Assembly (NCBI GenBank): GCA_022824305.1
Contig: JAJEAD010000097.1
Span: forward strand, 124,001 to 188,000
Length of the DNA stretch: 64,000 bases
Origin: Gammaproteobacteria bacterium
GTDB taxonomy: Bacteria > Pseudomonadota > Gammaproteobacteria > HK1
Direction: 5' to 3'
This document shows positions 45,196 to 63,123 of this stretch, piece after piece. Under the pieces are notes generated by a model. That model ran no database searches. It was given only the letters and a program-made list of their open reading frames with translations, and was not told the DNA's origin. A program made the position numbers and the translations under genes. The first letter of the stretch is position 1, and every line of letters begins with the position of its first letter.

Positions 45196-46033
45196 TCCAG
45201 ATCCGGTGGCGACCTCAAGCTCCAGGCGGATCCTCCTGACCGGCGCGAGCTCCGGCATCGGGCTCGACGCCGCCCTGCGGCTGGTCGGCAGGGGACACCG
45301 GGTCTGGGGCACTTCCCGGGACCCCGCACGCCTCCCGCGCGTCTCCGGGTTCCACCCCGTCGCCCTGGATCTCGGGTCCCCGCAATCCATCGAGAGTGCG
45401 GTGGCGGCCGCGCGCGAGTCGGCGGGCGCTTTCGACGTCCTCGTCAACAACGCGGGCAGCGGGCGCTTCGGTCCGCTCGAGCACATGGACGACGCCCACG
45501 TCAGGGACCAGTTCCAGGTGCTGGTCTTCGGGCCCCTGCAGGTGCTTCGCCTGCTCCTGCCCGATCTGTGCGAGACCCGGGGGAAGATCATCAACGTGAG
45601 CTCCCTCGCCACCCAGTATCCGATTCCCTACATGGGTCCCTACAGCGCCGCCAAGGCGGCGCTGAGCACCCTGTCGTGGACCCTGCAGATGGAGCTTGGC
45701 GACAGGGGCGTCCAGGTCGTGGACCTGCAGCCGGGCGACATCCTCACCGGCTTCAACGAGCGGCTGCCGAAGACTGCCCCGGAGGAGGCCGGCGCCTATC
45801 GCGAGAGCCAGCAGAGCGCTTTCGCAGTCTATGACGCCAACCAGCGCCGGGCCTGCGGACCCGAGCGCGTGGGAGAGTCGATCGTCCGGCTGGTGGAGTC
45901 CGAGCGGCCTCTCCCCCCTCGAGTGACGGTGGGCAGCCGCTTCCAGGCCGGTGTGGCGCCGCTGCTCGCGCGCCTCGTTCCGACCCGGATGCTGCGGTGG
46001 GGACTGCGGCGCTACTACCGGCTCGAAGGGTAG
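45191..46033 (+). CDS. SDR-family oxidoreductase, possibly ketone reductase of the adjacent PKS pathway
   Basis: 280 residues from GTG 45191 (a GTG at 45206 is also possible; both leaders are poor). TGASSGIGLDAALRLVGRG, VLVNNAGSGRFGPLEH, IINVSSLATQ (Ser), YMGPYSAAKAALSTLSWTLQ (Tyr, Lys) form a complete catalytic set. The C-terminal extension with MLRWGLRRYYRLEG could associate with membrane. Such 280-aa SDRs include 3-ketodihydrosphingosine reductases and retinol-type dehydrogenases. Position just upstream of a PKS/alpha-oxoamine synthase pair makes an amino-ketone reductase role plausible. Confidence 0.85.
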   Translation: MAPDPVATSSSRRILLTGASSGIGLDAALRLVGRGHRVWGTSRDPARLPRVSGFHPVALDLGSPQSIESAVAAARESAGAFDVLVNNAGSGRFGPLEHMDDAHVRDQFQVLVFGPLQVLRLLLPDLCETRGKIINVSSLATQYPIPYMGPYSAAKAALSTLSWTLQMELGDRGVQVVDLQPGDILTGFNERLPKTAPEEAGAYRESQQSAFAVYDANQRRACGPERVGESIVRLVESERPLPPRVTVGSRFQAGVAPLLARLVPTRMLRWGLRRYYRLEG

Positions 46034-46203
46034 GCGTCCAGGATGCGTGCGAGAGGGGAAGCCCGGTTCCGGATGTGCGAGAATGGCGCTTCGGATCAAG
46101 TGGTTGGGGCGCCCGTCAGAGCGACCCGGTCCGGATCGGGATGGGGTCCGGAGTTCCTCTGTCCGTTTGCGGCGAAGCCAAGCCCGCAGAGCCCATTATC
46201 CCT

Positions 46204-46209
46204 ATAAAC
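46204..46209 (+). promoter_or_regulatory. Candidate -10 box of the PKS operon
   Basis: TATAAA in TTATCCCTATAAACTGC, in the 266-bp space between the SDR stop and the PKS. It is the most AT-rich -10-like sequence there; no good -35 stands 17 nt upstream (GCAGAG region). Transcription from here would leave about 85 nt before the TTG start at 46300. Confidence 0.3.
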
Positions 46210-46299
46210 TGCACTGCGGGGATGCAATGCACAGACTGGTTGAATCCTGATACAGGGAAGTGCGGGCGATCCGGTCGCGGGAACAGGAGTCTTAAGGGC

Positions 46300-55337
<9,038 letters not shown>

Positions 55338-55358
55338 TTCCGCGAGGGGCGCGGGCGC

Positions 55359-56144
55359 ATGCTCCGTCCGTCCGGCGCCCATTGCCTGGCGAGACTGTAC
55401 CTGCGTGCGGTGCTGCCCGCCCTCTCGACCTACGTCACGAGGGACGAATCGGCAAGGAGAGCCGCCGAAGGGCCGCCCTTCGCGGTGCGCTTCGCAAGTG
55501 CCAGCGGAGTCGCGACGACGCTGGCCATCGGTCACGGCGCCGTCCTGATCGATCCGCCGGCGGGCGGATTCGCGTTGCGTCTGCTCTTTCTCTCCGACCG
55601 CGCGCTGGTGCGGGCCTTTCGGCGGCAGGGCCCGCCGCTCGCCCTGCCGTGGGGCGGACTGCATCATCTCGTTCGGCTCCGCCCGCTCATGGAGCTTCTT
55701 GCCGGCATGGAAGGGGTGCTGAACACGCCCGCCGGGGAAGGGGCCCGGGGCGCACGGCGGGAGCTGCGTGTCGCGCTCCTCCTCGGCGAAGTGCTTCCCG
55801 CCGCGGTGGCGGAGCTCGGCGTTCATGATCGGGAGTGCCGGCGCCTGCTGGCGCCCTTCGGAGACTTCGTCGCCCAGTTGTCGGTGGCGCGGGTCTCGGA
55901 GGGCTGGATCCGCAGGCGCGGGGCGCGCATGGAATGGGGCCGGGGCCCTTCTCCAGAAGCTCCGGACGTGCGGATCGTGTTCCGGGACGCGGACATCGCG
56001 CAGTCGGCGCTGGACGGCCTCCTGGACCGCCTCGCCGCGTCCGCGGCCGGCGAGGTCTCGGTACGCGGCCTGATTCCGCTCGCCGATGCGCTCGGGCTCG
56101 TCATGGAGCAGGTGTCCGAGCGCCTGGGTCCGGAGCCAACATGA
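55359..56144 (+). CDS. Putative lipid-binding protein with tandem SCP2-like domains
   Basis: 261 residues, ATG 55359 after GAGGGGC, 21 nt downstream of the oxoamine synthase. The C-terminal half (VRIVFRDADIAQSALDGLLD, GEVSVRGLIPLADALGLVME) has the beta-then-helix pattern of SCP2 sterol carrier domains. The N-terminal half (FALRLLFLSDRALVRAFRRQ, PPLALPWGGLHHLVRLRPL, MELLAGM) shows the same order, suggesting an internal duplication. No catalytic residues are evident. A carrier that shields or delivers the long-chain product of the preceding enzymes is a reasonable guess; the assignment is by pattern only. Confidence 0.55.
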   Translation: MLRPSGAHCLARLYLRAVLPALSTYVTRDESARRAAEGPPFAVRFASASGVATTLAIGHGAVLIDPPAGGFALRLLFLSDRALVRAFRRQGPPLALPWGGLHHLVRLRPLMELLAGMEGVLNTPAGEGARGARRELRVALLLGEVLPAAVAELGVHDRECRRLLAPFGDFVAQLSVARVSEGWIRRRGARMEWGRGPSPEAPDVRIVFRDADIAQSALDGLLDRLAASAAGEVSVRGLIPLADALGLVMEQVSERLGPEPT

Positions 56145-56310
56145 GCGCGGGACGCCCGCCGGACCCGGCCGTTCCGCCCATCGGGCGCTTCGAAGCGGCG
56201 GAGTCGGGCGTCACGCCACCCCCGACGTGAATCGCTGAAACAGGGCAGTTAGGATGCGCCGGTGTCGTGGCGACCGGCGCGCCGGCCACGCGGGACGGAC
56301 AGGACACCCG

Positions 56311-57594
56311 TTGCCCTTGCACCTAGCGCATTCCCGGCAGCTCTTCGAGAGGGCCCGGCAGGTCATCCCGGGCGGCATCTACGGCCACGCTACGCCTGCC
56401 CTCGTCGTTCCGGGCGCCTCGCCCTGCTACGCGCACCAGGCCGAGGGAGCGCGCTACTGGGACGTCGACGGCAACGAGTTCATCGACCTGATGTGCGCCT
56501 ACGGCCCCGTGGTGCTCGGATACCGGCATCCCGGCGTGGAAGCGGCGGCGCAGAGGCAGGCGGCGCTCGGCGACTGCCTCAACCATCCCGCCGCGGTGAT
56601 GGTCGAGCTGGCCGAGCGCCTCGTCTCGCTCGTCGACTTCGCAGCGTGGGCGGTGTTCGGCAAGAACGGCTCGGACATGACCACATGGTGTATCCAGGTC
56701 GCGCGCGAGCACACCCGCCGGAAGAAGATCCTCTGCGTCGAGGGGGCTTACCATGGCGTCGACGCATGGTGCACCCCGGGCCACGGGGGGCTCATCGAAG
56801 AGGACCGCGCCCATGTGCACCGCTTCCGGTGGAACGACGAGGCGAGCTTCGACGCTGCGGTGACCCGCTACGCCGATGAGGTTGCGGCAGTGGTGGTGAC
56901 TCCCTACCACCATCCCCTCTTCGCCCCTTCGGAAATGCCGGCGCCGGGCTATCTCGCCCACATCCAGGCCCGGTGCGCCCGGCACGGCATCGTGTTCATC
57001 CTCGACGATATCAGGGCCGGGTTCCGCCTCCACATGGGCGGCTCCCATCGATACTTCGGCTTCGAGCCCGACATGAGCTGCTTCTCCAAGGCGATGGCGA
57101 ACGGCTACCCGATCGCGGCCGCCGTCGGCAAGCCACACTTGCGGCGTGCATCGGAAAGGGTGTTCCTGACCGGCAGCTACTGGAACAGCGCAGTTCCGAT
57201 GGCGGCGGCGCTCGAGACCCTGGCCACCCTGGAGCGCGAGGGCGCTATTGCAGGCATGGAGCGCACGGGACGTGCGCTCGCTGCCGGGCTGCGCGAGCAG
57301 GCGGGGCGCCACGGGCTCGAGGTCGAGGTCTCCGGCCCGCCCGCCTGTCCCTTCCTCACCTTTCGGGATGAACGCAACCTCTATCGCAACCAGCACTTCG
57401 CGGCCGAGTGCGTGCGCCGCGGCGTGTTCCTGCATCCTCACCACAACTGGTTCATCAGTGCCGCGCTCACCGCCTCGGACGTGGAGCGGATTCTCGACAT
57501 CGCCGGCGCCGCGTTCGAGTGCGTCGCGCGTGTGCCCCGGTCTGGTTCCGCCGGACCTGCCCCTGGTGTCATGGGAACGCTCTCGCAGGAATGA
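56311..57594 (+). CDS. Class III aminotransferase (glutamate-1-semialdehyde-aminomutase-like)
   Basis: 427 residues from TTG 56311 (ATG 56254 adds a basic leader without similarity). SRQLFERARQVIPGGIYGHA, YWDVDGNEFIDLMCAYGPVV, FGKNGSDMTTWCIQVAREHT, IVFILDDIRAGFRLHMGG (cofactor Asp), and MSCFSKAMANGYPIAAAVG with the catalytic Lys. It transfers amino groups to aldehydes/ketones or moves them within a molecule. Its position after the oxoamine synthase and SCP2-like genes (166 bp gap) suggests a second amination of the polyketide product, or amino-donor supply. Confidence 0.87.
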   Translation: MPLHLAHSRQLFERARQVIPGGIYGHATPALVVPGASPCYAHQAEGARYWDVDGNEFIDLMCAYGPVVLGYRHPGVEAAAQRQAALGDCLNHPAAVMVELAERLVSLVDFAAWAVFGKNGSDMTTWCIQVAREHTRRKKILCVEGAYHGVDAWCTPGHGGLIEEDRAHVHRFRWNDEASFDAAVTRYADEVAAVVVTPYHHPLFAPSEMPAPGYLAHIQARCARHGIVFILDDIRAGFRLHMGGSHRYFGFEPDMSCFSKAMANGYPIAAAVGKPHLRRASERVFLTGSYWNSAVPMAAALETLATLEREGAIAGMERTGRALAAGLREQAGRHGLEVEVSGPPACPFLTFRDERNLYRNQHFAAECVRRGVFLHPHHNWFISAALTASDVERILDIAGAAFECVARVPRSGSAGPAPGVMGTLSQE

Positions 57595-57733
57595 GGGAGT
57601 CATAGGCCTCGACGAGGGAGGGTGAACGCCCGGTTCCTGCGCGCCCTGCGGGTGGCATAATCCGGGCCTCTTGGAAGCTCGCCCGTCGACGACAGGGTCG
57701 CGAGCTCAATCCTCCTCCACCGGGACGATGGTC

Positions 57734-58654
57734 ATGGCAAAGACGAAGTACGTGTTCTTCAACGGCGAGATCGTGCCCCACGACGAGGCGAAGGTTCACG
57801 TCAGCACCACCGCCTTCAAGTTCGGGGCGGCGGTGTTCGAAGGCGTTCGGGGATACTGGAACGAGCGCCAGGAGCAGCTCTACCTCTTCCGCATGCCCGA
57901 GCACATGCAGCGTCTCGAGTTTTCTCAGCGGATGATGCGCTTCGACGAGATCATCGATGCGGACTACGTCACCGGCAAGGCGATCGAGCTGATCCGCGCG
58001 AACGAGGTGCGAGAGACCCTGCACATGGTTCCCACCGTTTTCGTCAACGGGAGAGGGGGGCCGGAGACCCGGGGGCCGGTGGCGCTGTCCATCACCGCGA
58101 ACCCCGGGTTTACCCGCGGATTCGTGCAGACGGGTTGCAGCGTCCAGGTGAGCTCATGGCAGCGGGTTCCCGACAACGCGATGCCGGTGCGGGTCAAGTG
58201 CAACGCCAACTACCAGAATGGCCGGCTCGCAGCGGTGCAGGCGCGTTCGGACGGCTACGACACCGCCCTCCTGCTCAACTCCAGGGGCAAGGTCTCGGAA
58301 GGGCCGGGTCAGTGCTTCTTCATGATCCGCGACGGCAAGGCGATCACTCCGGGCACGAACAACGACATCCTCGAGAGCATTACCCGGGACACCATCCTCA
58401 CGCTCCTGCCGCGCTATTGCGGGGTGGAGGTGGAGGAACGCGACGTGGACCGCAGCGAGCTCGCGGCCGCCGACGAGGCATTCTTCTGCGGCACGGCCTG
58501 GGAGGTGACGCCCATCCTCGACATCGATCGGCTGCCGGTCGGCTCAGGCACCATCGGACCCGTCGTCACCCGGCTCAAGGAAGCGTACTTCCAGGTCACG
58601 AAAGGCGAGGTCGACGACTACCCCGAGTGGCGGATGCCGGTCTACGAGACCTGA
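57734..58654 (+). CDS. ilvE: Branched-chain-amino-acid aminotransferase
   Basis: 306 residues, the standard length, from ATG 57734 (GGGACG 6 nt upstream; ATG 57728 is too near it). Fold-type IV PLP: STTAFKFGAAVFEGVRGYWN, VRVKCNANYQNGRLAAVQAR with the Schiff-base Lys, NSRGKVSEGPGQCFFMIRDG, EAFFCGTAWEVTPILDIDRL. Reverse transamination of branched-chain keto acids; some relatives act on D-amino acids or 4-amino-4-deoxychorismate. GGCATAATC at about 57654 is a possible -10, so it may have its own promoter and be housekeeping rather than part of the PKS set. Confidence 0.9.
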   Translation: MAKTKYVFFNGEIVPHDEAKVHVSTTAFKFGAAVFEGVRGYWNERQEQLYLFRMPEHMQRLEFSQRMMRFDEIIDADYVTGKAIELIRANEVRETLHMVPTVFVNGRGGPETRGPVALSITANPGFTRGFVQTGCSVQVSSWQRVPDNAMPVRVKCNANYQNGRLAAVQARSDGYDTALLLNSRGKVSEGPGQCFFMIRDGKAITPGTNNDILESITRDTILTLLPRYCGVEVEERDVDRSELAAADEAFFCGTAWEVTPILDIDRLPVGSGTIGPVVTRLKEAYFQVTKGEVDDYPEWRMPVYET

Positions 58655-58679
58655 CTTGCGAGCGAAGCGCGCGCCGGTC

Positions 58680-59552
58680 ATGCCGGCAGTCAGTGTGTGC
58701 ATGCCCTCCTTTCGCGGGGAGCGCTTCCTGCCGGATTCACTTGGGAGTCTGGCAGAGCAAAGCTGGCAAGACTGGGAGCTTGTCCTCGTCGAAGACGGTT
58801 CCCGTGACGGCACCGAGGCCATGGTTCGTACCTTCGCGGTGCAACACGAGCAACCCGTGACCTACTTGCGCAATGAGCGAAACCTCGGCGCACCGGCTGC
58901 CCGAGATCGTGCGATAAGGGAGTCGCGTGGCGAGTACGTCGCGATGTTGGACGCCGACGATCGGTGGAGTCCGGATCACCTCAGGACCGGAATGGACGTA
59001 ATCTCGCGAACCGGGGCGGACGTCGCATTTGCGGCGGCAACCAAGTGCGATGCGCACTCAGGCAGGTTGCTTGGTTACATGTGGCCGACCTCCAAGGAGC
59101 TCGAAAGTCTGCCGACTGCGCTCTTCCAGCGATCGTTCCTGATTCCTACCGCGTTGCTCTTCCGGCGTCAGGCGCTGTTCGACGTGGGCCTGCACGACCA
59201 CAAAGTTCGCTACTGCAACGATCTGGACTTGTGGTTTCGTATGTTGAGGGCGGGAAAGCGTTTCGAATTCACCGGCAAGGCCTCCTGCGAGTATCGTCAG
59301 CACGATGCCGCAATCACCGCTCGCAAGGTTGCCGAAATGCTCGTGTACCGGGCTTTCGTGTACGAGCGCAACCGGGACTGGGACGCGGTTCCTCTCCATG
59401 TTCGTCGGCGTAGGCGGGGGCTCGCCTGGTTTCGCGCCGGGCTTCACACGCTGCCCCGAGACTCGCACTTGGGTCTGCGGTACCTGGTGCAGGCTCTGCG
59501 CGCCAGAGCTGGCCTCTCTTCGCTCGACTTGTCCCTGGTGTCGTGGGAGTGA
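58680..59552 (+). CDS. GT2-family glycosyltransferase
   Basis: 290 residues from ATG 58680 (TTG 58656 possible). GT-A fold: VSVCMPSFRGERFLPDSLGS, VLVEDGSRDGTEAMVR (nucleotide Asp), GAPAARDRAIRESRGEYVAM, LDADDRW (DxD metal site), and RYCNDLDLWFRMLRAGKRFE with the late catalytic Asp. It adds a sugar from a nucleotide donor to an unknown acceptor, often polysaccharide or lipid. GC content looks lower than in its neighbours (e.g. TTGTGGTTTCGTATGTTGAG), hinting at separate origin. It lies 25 nt after ilvE. Confidence 0.88.
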   Translation: MPAVSVCMPSFRGERFLPDSLGSLAEQSWQDWELVLVEDGSRDGTEAMVRTFAVQHEQPVTYLRNERNLGAPAARDRAIRESRGEYVAMLDADDRWSPDHLRTGMDVISRTGADVAFAAATKCDAHSGRLLGYMWPTSKELESLPTALFQRSFLIPTALLFRRQALFDVGLHDHKVRYCNDLDLWFRMLRAGKRFEFTGKASCEYRQHDAAITARKVAEMLVYRAFVYERNRDWDAVPLHVRRRRRGLAWFRAGLHTLPRDSHLGLRYLVQALRARAGLSSLDLSLVSWE

Positions 59553-59566
59553 AGGGGCGCGAGCCT

Positions 59567-61018
59567 TCAGGCCCCCGGCCTCGAGCGCAGCCTCCATTCC
59601 TCCTCGAACTCCTCGAGCCTCGCCTCCACCCGGGAGAGCAGGTAGTAGCCCGCGTCGTGGTCCTGCAATGCAAGCTGCAACTGGTAGATGGCGGAGTCGA
59701 GCTGTCCGACGAGGTAGTAGTGTTCGGCGAGCGAGAGGCGACTGCGAGTAGATTCGCCTCGTTGTGCGTACGCCTCCGCCGCCAGTCGATGCAGGCGATG
59801 ATCCGCCTTGTGCGAGCGCGAGTAGACATCGATGAGCTCGAGCGCTTCGTCGCTGCGCCGGCTCTGCACCAGGGCCTGCGCGAATGCGGTTACGAGAGCC
59901 CGGCTGGCCGGATGCCGTTCGTGGGCTTCTCGGTAGATCTCCATGCTCTCCCGGACCCGGCCCGCCGAGAACGCGTTCTCCGCCGCGGCTATGCGCAACG
60001 AGAGTTCCTCCGGATGGCGTTCGACGAGCGCATCGAACACCTTGCTCGCCTTGTCGTGCTCGCCGGTGCGCGCGAGCGCCAGGCCCACCCCGTAGGCTGC
60101 GGCGGAGACCTCGTTGCGTTCTCCGTTTTCGAGGGAACTCTCGAAGAACTCGAGTGAGGCTCGAGGATCGTCCCGCGACAGCACCTCCAGCTTCGCCTTT
60201 ACCAGAAGATAGCGCAGACCGTCTTCGCGACCGACCCGGGGGGATTGCTCCGCCCGGGCCTCGAGGTCTGCGATGCGGGAGGTGGTGAGGGGATGGGTGG
60301 AGAGATACTCCGGCGGCTTCCGGGCGTAGCGTTGCGACGACTGCAACTTGGCAAGAAAGGCCGGCATCGCTCGCGGGTCGTAGCCGGCGCGATCCAGGAC
60401 CTGAAGGCCCACCCGATCGGCCTCCTGCTCGGCTTCTCGACTGAAGTTGAGCGTCGTCTGAACCGCCGAGCCGAGTGTTGCGGCCGCCGCCGCCTGCCCC
60501 AGATCGGAAGACTGCGAGCCGAGCACGACCGCGGCCACGATACCCGCAAGCACGGGGATGTTCGAGCGTGCCTGTTGCTCGAAGCGCCTGGCGATGTGGC
60601 GCTGTGTCACGTGCGCCATCTCGTGTGCGATGACCGAGGCGAGCTCTCCTTCCGACTCGGTCGAGGTGATCAGACCGGCGTTGATCCCGATGTAGCCACC
60701 CGGTCCGGCGAACGCGTTGACGTCGTCCGCGGCCACCACGAAGAAGTGGAAGGAATGCCCGCGGGTGTCGCTTGCCGCCGCGAGACGACGGCCCACCGAG
60801 CCCACGTACTCCTCGACTTCCGCGTCTTCGACGAGAGTGAGGTGAGCCCGGATCTCCCGCATGAACGCTTCTCCGAGGCGACGTTCCTCGACCGGAGAAA
60901 GGGTCGCCGACGAGGCGTCGCCGAAATCGGGGAGCTCGGTCTGAGCGGGCACCAGGGGCGCAGCCGCCAGCACGCACACGATCAGCGCGTATCGGAGAGC
61001 GAAGAGTCCTGCGCTCAT
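59567..61018 (-). CDS. M48 metalloprotease with TPR repeats (BepA/YfgC-like)
   Basis: 483 residues with a signal peptide (ALIVCVLAAAPLVPAQ). The zinc site is HEMAH at 132-136 within SVIAHEMAHVTQRHIARRFE, and the third ligand in SREAEQEADRVGLQVLDRAG. LSTHPLTTSRIADLEARAEQ is typical of the family. The C-terminal 220 residues are TPR-like helical repeats (YGVGLALARTGEHDKASKVF, AFAQALVQSRRSDEALELI). In E. coli BepA assists or degrades outer-membrane proteins such as LptD in the periplasm; the same role is likely. Confidence 0.92.
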   Translation of the reverse strand: MSAGLFALRYALIVCVLAAAPLVPAQTELPDFGDASSATLSPVEERRLGEAFMREIRAHLTLVEDAEVEEYVGSVGRRLAAASDTRGHSFHFFVVAADDVNAFAGPGGYIGINAGLITSTESEGELASVIAHEMAHVTQRHIARRFEQQARSNIPVLAGIVAAVVLGSQSSDLGQAAAAATLGSAVQTTLNFSREAEQEADRVGLQVLDRAGYDPRAMPAFLAKLQSSQRYARKPPEYLSTHPLTTSRIADLEARAEQSPRVGREDGLRYLLVKAKLEVLSRDDPRASLEFFESSLENGERNEVSAAAYGVGLALARTGEHDKASKVFDALVERHPEELSLRIAAAENAFSAGRVRESMEIYREAHERHPASRALVTAFAQALVQSRRSDEALELIDVYSRSHKADHRLHRLAAEAYAQRGESTRSRLSLAEHYYLVGQLDSAIYQLQLALQDHDAGYYLLSRVEARLEEFEEEWRLRSRPGA

Positions 61019-61034
61019 TCTCTACGTTCGCACT

Positions 61035-61463
61035 TCAGGCCGGGACCAGCTTCAGCCCTTCGATTCGGCGGAAACCCTCGTCGAACGTGGCGATGAACTC
61101 CGTTTCATGCCGGCGCGCCGCTGCGACGATTGCGGCATCGGTGAAGCTCAGCGGAACCGTGGCGCCGGTGCGGAATACATGCAGTGCATGCTGGAACAAC
61201 TCCGAGCAGGGCAGGAAATCCACCTCCTGCGCGTTCAGCAACGTGTCCGCCGCATCCAGGGCAATCGCATGTTCGCACCTTGCGAGCAACAGGGTCACCA
61301 CTTCGAGGAACACGTACTCGAGCAGCAGCAGGCGTCCGTACGCCCCTCCGATGAGGTCCGGCATGAGGCGGGCAGCGGCCTCATGATGCACGTCCCTTCG
61401 GTTGTGGAACGCGATGAGGAAGCTCGAGTCGAGGACGATCACCGGCCTACGCTGAATCGCCAT
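61035..61463 (-). CDS. PIN-domain toxin (VapC/FitB-like ribonuclease)
   Basis: 142 residues. Active-site acidic residues: VIVLDSSFLIAFHNRRDVHH (first Asp), LLLLEYVFLEVVTLLLA (Glu), LSFTDAAIVAAARRHETEF and IATFDEGFRRI (Asp residues). PIN toxins cleave tRNA or mRNA when not bound by antitoxin. Its start overlaps the end of the upstream antitoxin gene by 17 nt, the standard antitoxin-first order. Confidence 0.9.
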   Translation of the reverse strand: MAIQRRPVIVLDSSFLIAFHNRRDVHHEAAARLMPDLIGGAYGRLLLLEYVFLEVVTLLLARCEHAIALDAADTLLNAQEVDFLPCSELFQHALHVFRTGATVPLSFTDAAIVAAARRHETEFIATFDEGFRRIEGLKLVPA

Positions 61464-61686
61464 GGACTACGGCATCGACGGACTCGCTCAGTCGTTCGTT
61501 GCCCGGGGGATAGTCTCGCGGGGTCAGTCGGCTCAGGCTGCCGCGCTTGTCGCCTCCGGCCGGTCGTCCCAGATACGCGCGAATCGCCTCGTTGACTGCC
61601 TCCCCGATCGTCTTGCCCTCGAGTGCCGCGCGAGCCTTGAGTGCCCGATAGGCACCGACATCGATGTTGCGAATGGTCGTGTTCAT
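61447..61686 (-). CDS. Ribbon-helix-helix antitoxin of the PIN toxin
   Basis: 79 residues from ATG 61686. MNTTIRNIDVGAYRALKARA then ALEGKTIGEAVNEAIRAYLG is a ribbon-helix-helix DNA-binding domain (FitA/CopG type). The tail (RGSLSRLTPRDYPPGNERLS) would wrap the toxin. The complex usually represses its own promoter. A second in-frame ATG at 61704 lies upstream but gives a less typical start. Confidence 0.85.
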   Translation of the reverse strand: MNTTIRNIDVGAYRALKARAALEGKTIGEAVNEAIRAYLGRPAGGDKRGSLSRLTPRDYPPGNERLSESVDAVVHGDSA

Positions 61687-61809
61687 GTGTGCAATGTAGT
61701 GCAAGTGTGACAGCGCGACAATTTGCCGCCTTCCGCCGCTGCATTGGACGGCTGCGGTACCCGTGGCTAGGATCCTTCCCTACCCGCCACCCGCTTCACT
61801 TCATCTGCC

Positions 61810-63069
61810 ATGCTCAGAAATGCGTTCTATGCGCAGTCCGGCGGCGTGACCGCCGTGATCAATGCCACGGCGGCCGGAGTGATCGAGACGGCGAGGGCGC
61901 ATCCCGATCGGATCGGCCGGGTGCTCGCGGGCCGAAACGGCATCATCGGGGCACTCACCGAGGATCTGATCGACACCAGCCGGGAGTCGCCGGAAGCGGT
62001 CGCCGCACTTCGTCACACTCCCGCCGGCGCTTTCGGTTCGTGCCGCTACAAGCTGAAGGGTCTGGACGAGAATCGGGCGGAGTTCGAGCGGCTCATCGAG
62101 GTGTTTCGCGCCCACGACATCGGCTACTTCTTCTACAACGGGGGCGGCGACTCGGCCGATACCGCCTGGAAGGTGTCCCGGCTCGGCGCGGAGACCGGCT
62201 ACCCGCTCGTCGGTGTAGGCATCCCGAAGACCGTCGACAACGATCTGCCGATCACCGACAACTGCCCGGGATTCGGGTCGGTCGCGAAGTACGTCGCGGT
62301 TTCGATTCGCGAGGCTGCCTTCGACGTCGCATCCATGGCGCTGACCTCGACCAAGGTCTTCGTGCTCGAGGTCATGGGCCGCCACGCGGGATGGATCGCG
62401 GCGGCGGGCGGGCTCGCGGCCGAGCACGAGGACGACGCGCCCCAGATCATCCTCTTTCCCGAGATCCCATTCGACGAGGACGCGTTCCTCGCCCGCGTCG
62501 AGGAGGTGGTGGAGAGAGTCGGCTACTGTGCGATCGTGGTCTCCGAAGGGCTGCGCAATCGCGACGGCCGCTTCCTTTCCGAGGCGGGTACCCGCGATGC
62601 TTTCGGTCATGCGCAGCTCGGCGGCGTCGCGCCGGTGGTCGCCAACCTCGTCAAGGAGAAGCACGGCTACAAGTTCCACTGGGCGGTGGCCGACTACCTG
62701 CAGCGATCGGCGCGCCACATCGCCTCCCGGGTCGACGTCGAGCAGGCCTATGCGCTCGGCCGGGCCTCGGTGGAGATGGCGCTTCAGGGCAAGAACGCCA
62801 CGATGCCGGTTATCGTGCGCAAGTCGGACGCCCCCTACGAGTGGGAGGTCGGAGAGGCGTCGCTGTCCGATGTCGCCAACGTGGAGAAGAAGATGCCGCG
62901 CGAGTTCATCGGCCCCGACGGCTTCTCGATCACCGACGAGTGCCGGCGCTATCTGCGGCCGCTCATCCAGGGGGAGGACTATCCTCCCTTCGAGGGCGGC
63001 CTGCCCCGCTACGTGCGCCTGCGCAACGTGGCGGTGGAGAAGAAGCTCCCGGCCTACTCCCTGAGCTGA
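61810..63069 (+). CDS. pfp: 6-phosphofructokinase, PPi-dependent type
   Basis: 419 residues. Start LRNAFYAQSGGVTAVINATA. GGGDS at 111-115 and GIPKTVDNDL at 138-146: Lys after IP, where ATP-dependent enzymes have Gly, marks use of pyrophosphate. Substrate-binding MGRHAGWIAAAGGLAAEHED and IIVSEG-like CAIVVSEGLRNRDG are normal. It phosphorylates fructose 6-phosphate reversibly, so it can serve glycolysis, gluconeogenesis or pentose-phosphate recycling. No other glycolytic gene is in the window. Confidence 0.93.
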   Translation: MLRNAFYAQSGGVTAVINATAAGVIETARAHPDRIGRVLAGRNGIIGALTEDLIDTSRESPEAVAALRHTPAGAFGSCRYKLKGLDENRAEFERLIEVFRAHDIGYFFYNGGGDSADTAWKVSRLGAETGYPLVGVGIPKTVDNDLPITDNCPGFGSVAKYVAVSIREAAFDVASMALTSTKVFVLEVMGRHAGWIAAAGGLAAEHEDDAPQIILFPEIPFDEDAFLARVEEVVERVGYCAIVVSEGLRNRDGRFLSEAGTRDAFGHAQLGGVAPVVANLVKEKHGYKFHWAVADYLQRSARHIASRVDVEQAYALGRASVEMALQGKNATMPVIVRKSDAPYEWEVGEASLSDVANVEKKMPREFIGPDGFSITDECRRYLRPLIQGEDYPPFEGGLPRYVRLRNVAVEKKLPAYSLS

Positions 63070-63123
63070 AGGCAAGTGGCGGCACATTCGGACGTGGTCG
63101 ACGAACCCGGTAATCGGAAGTCC

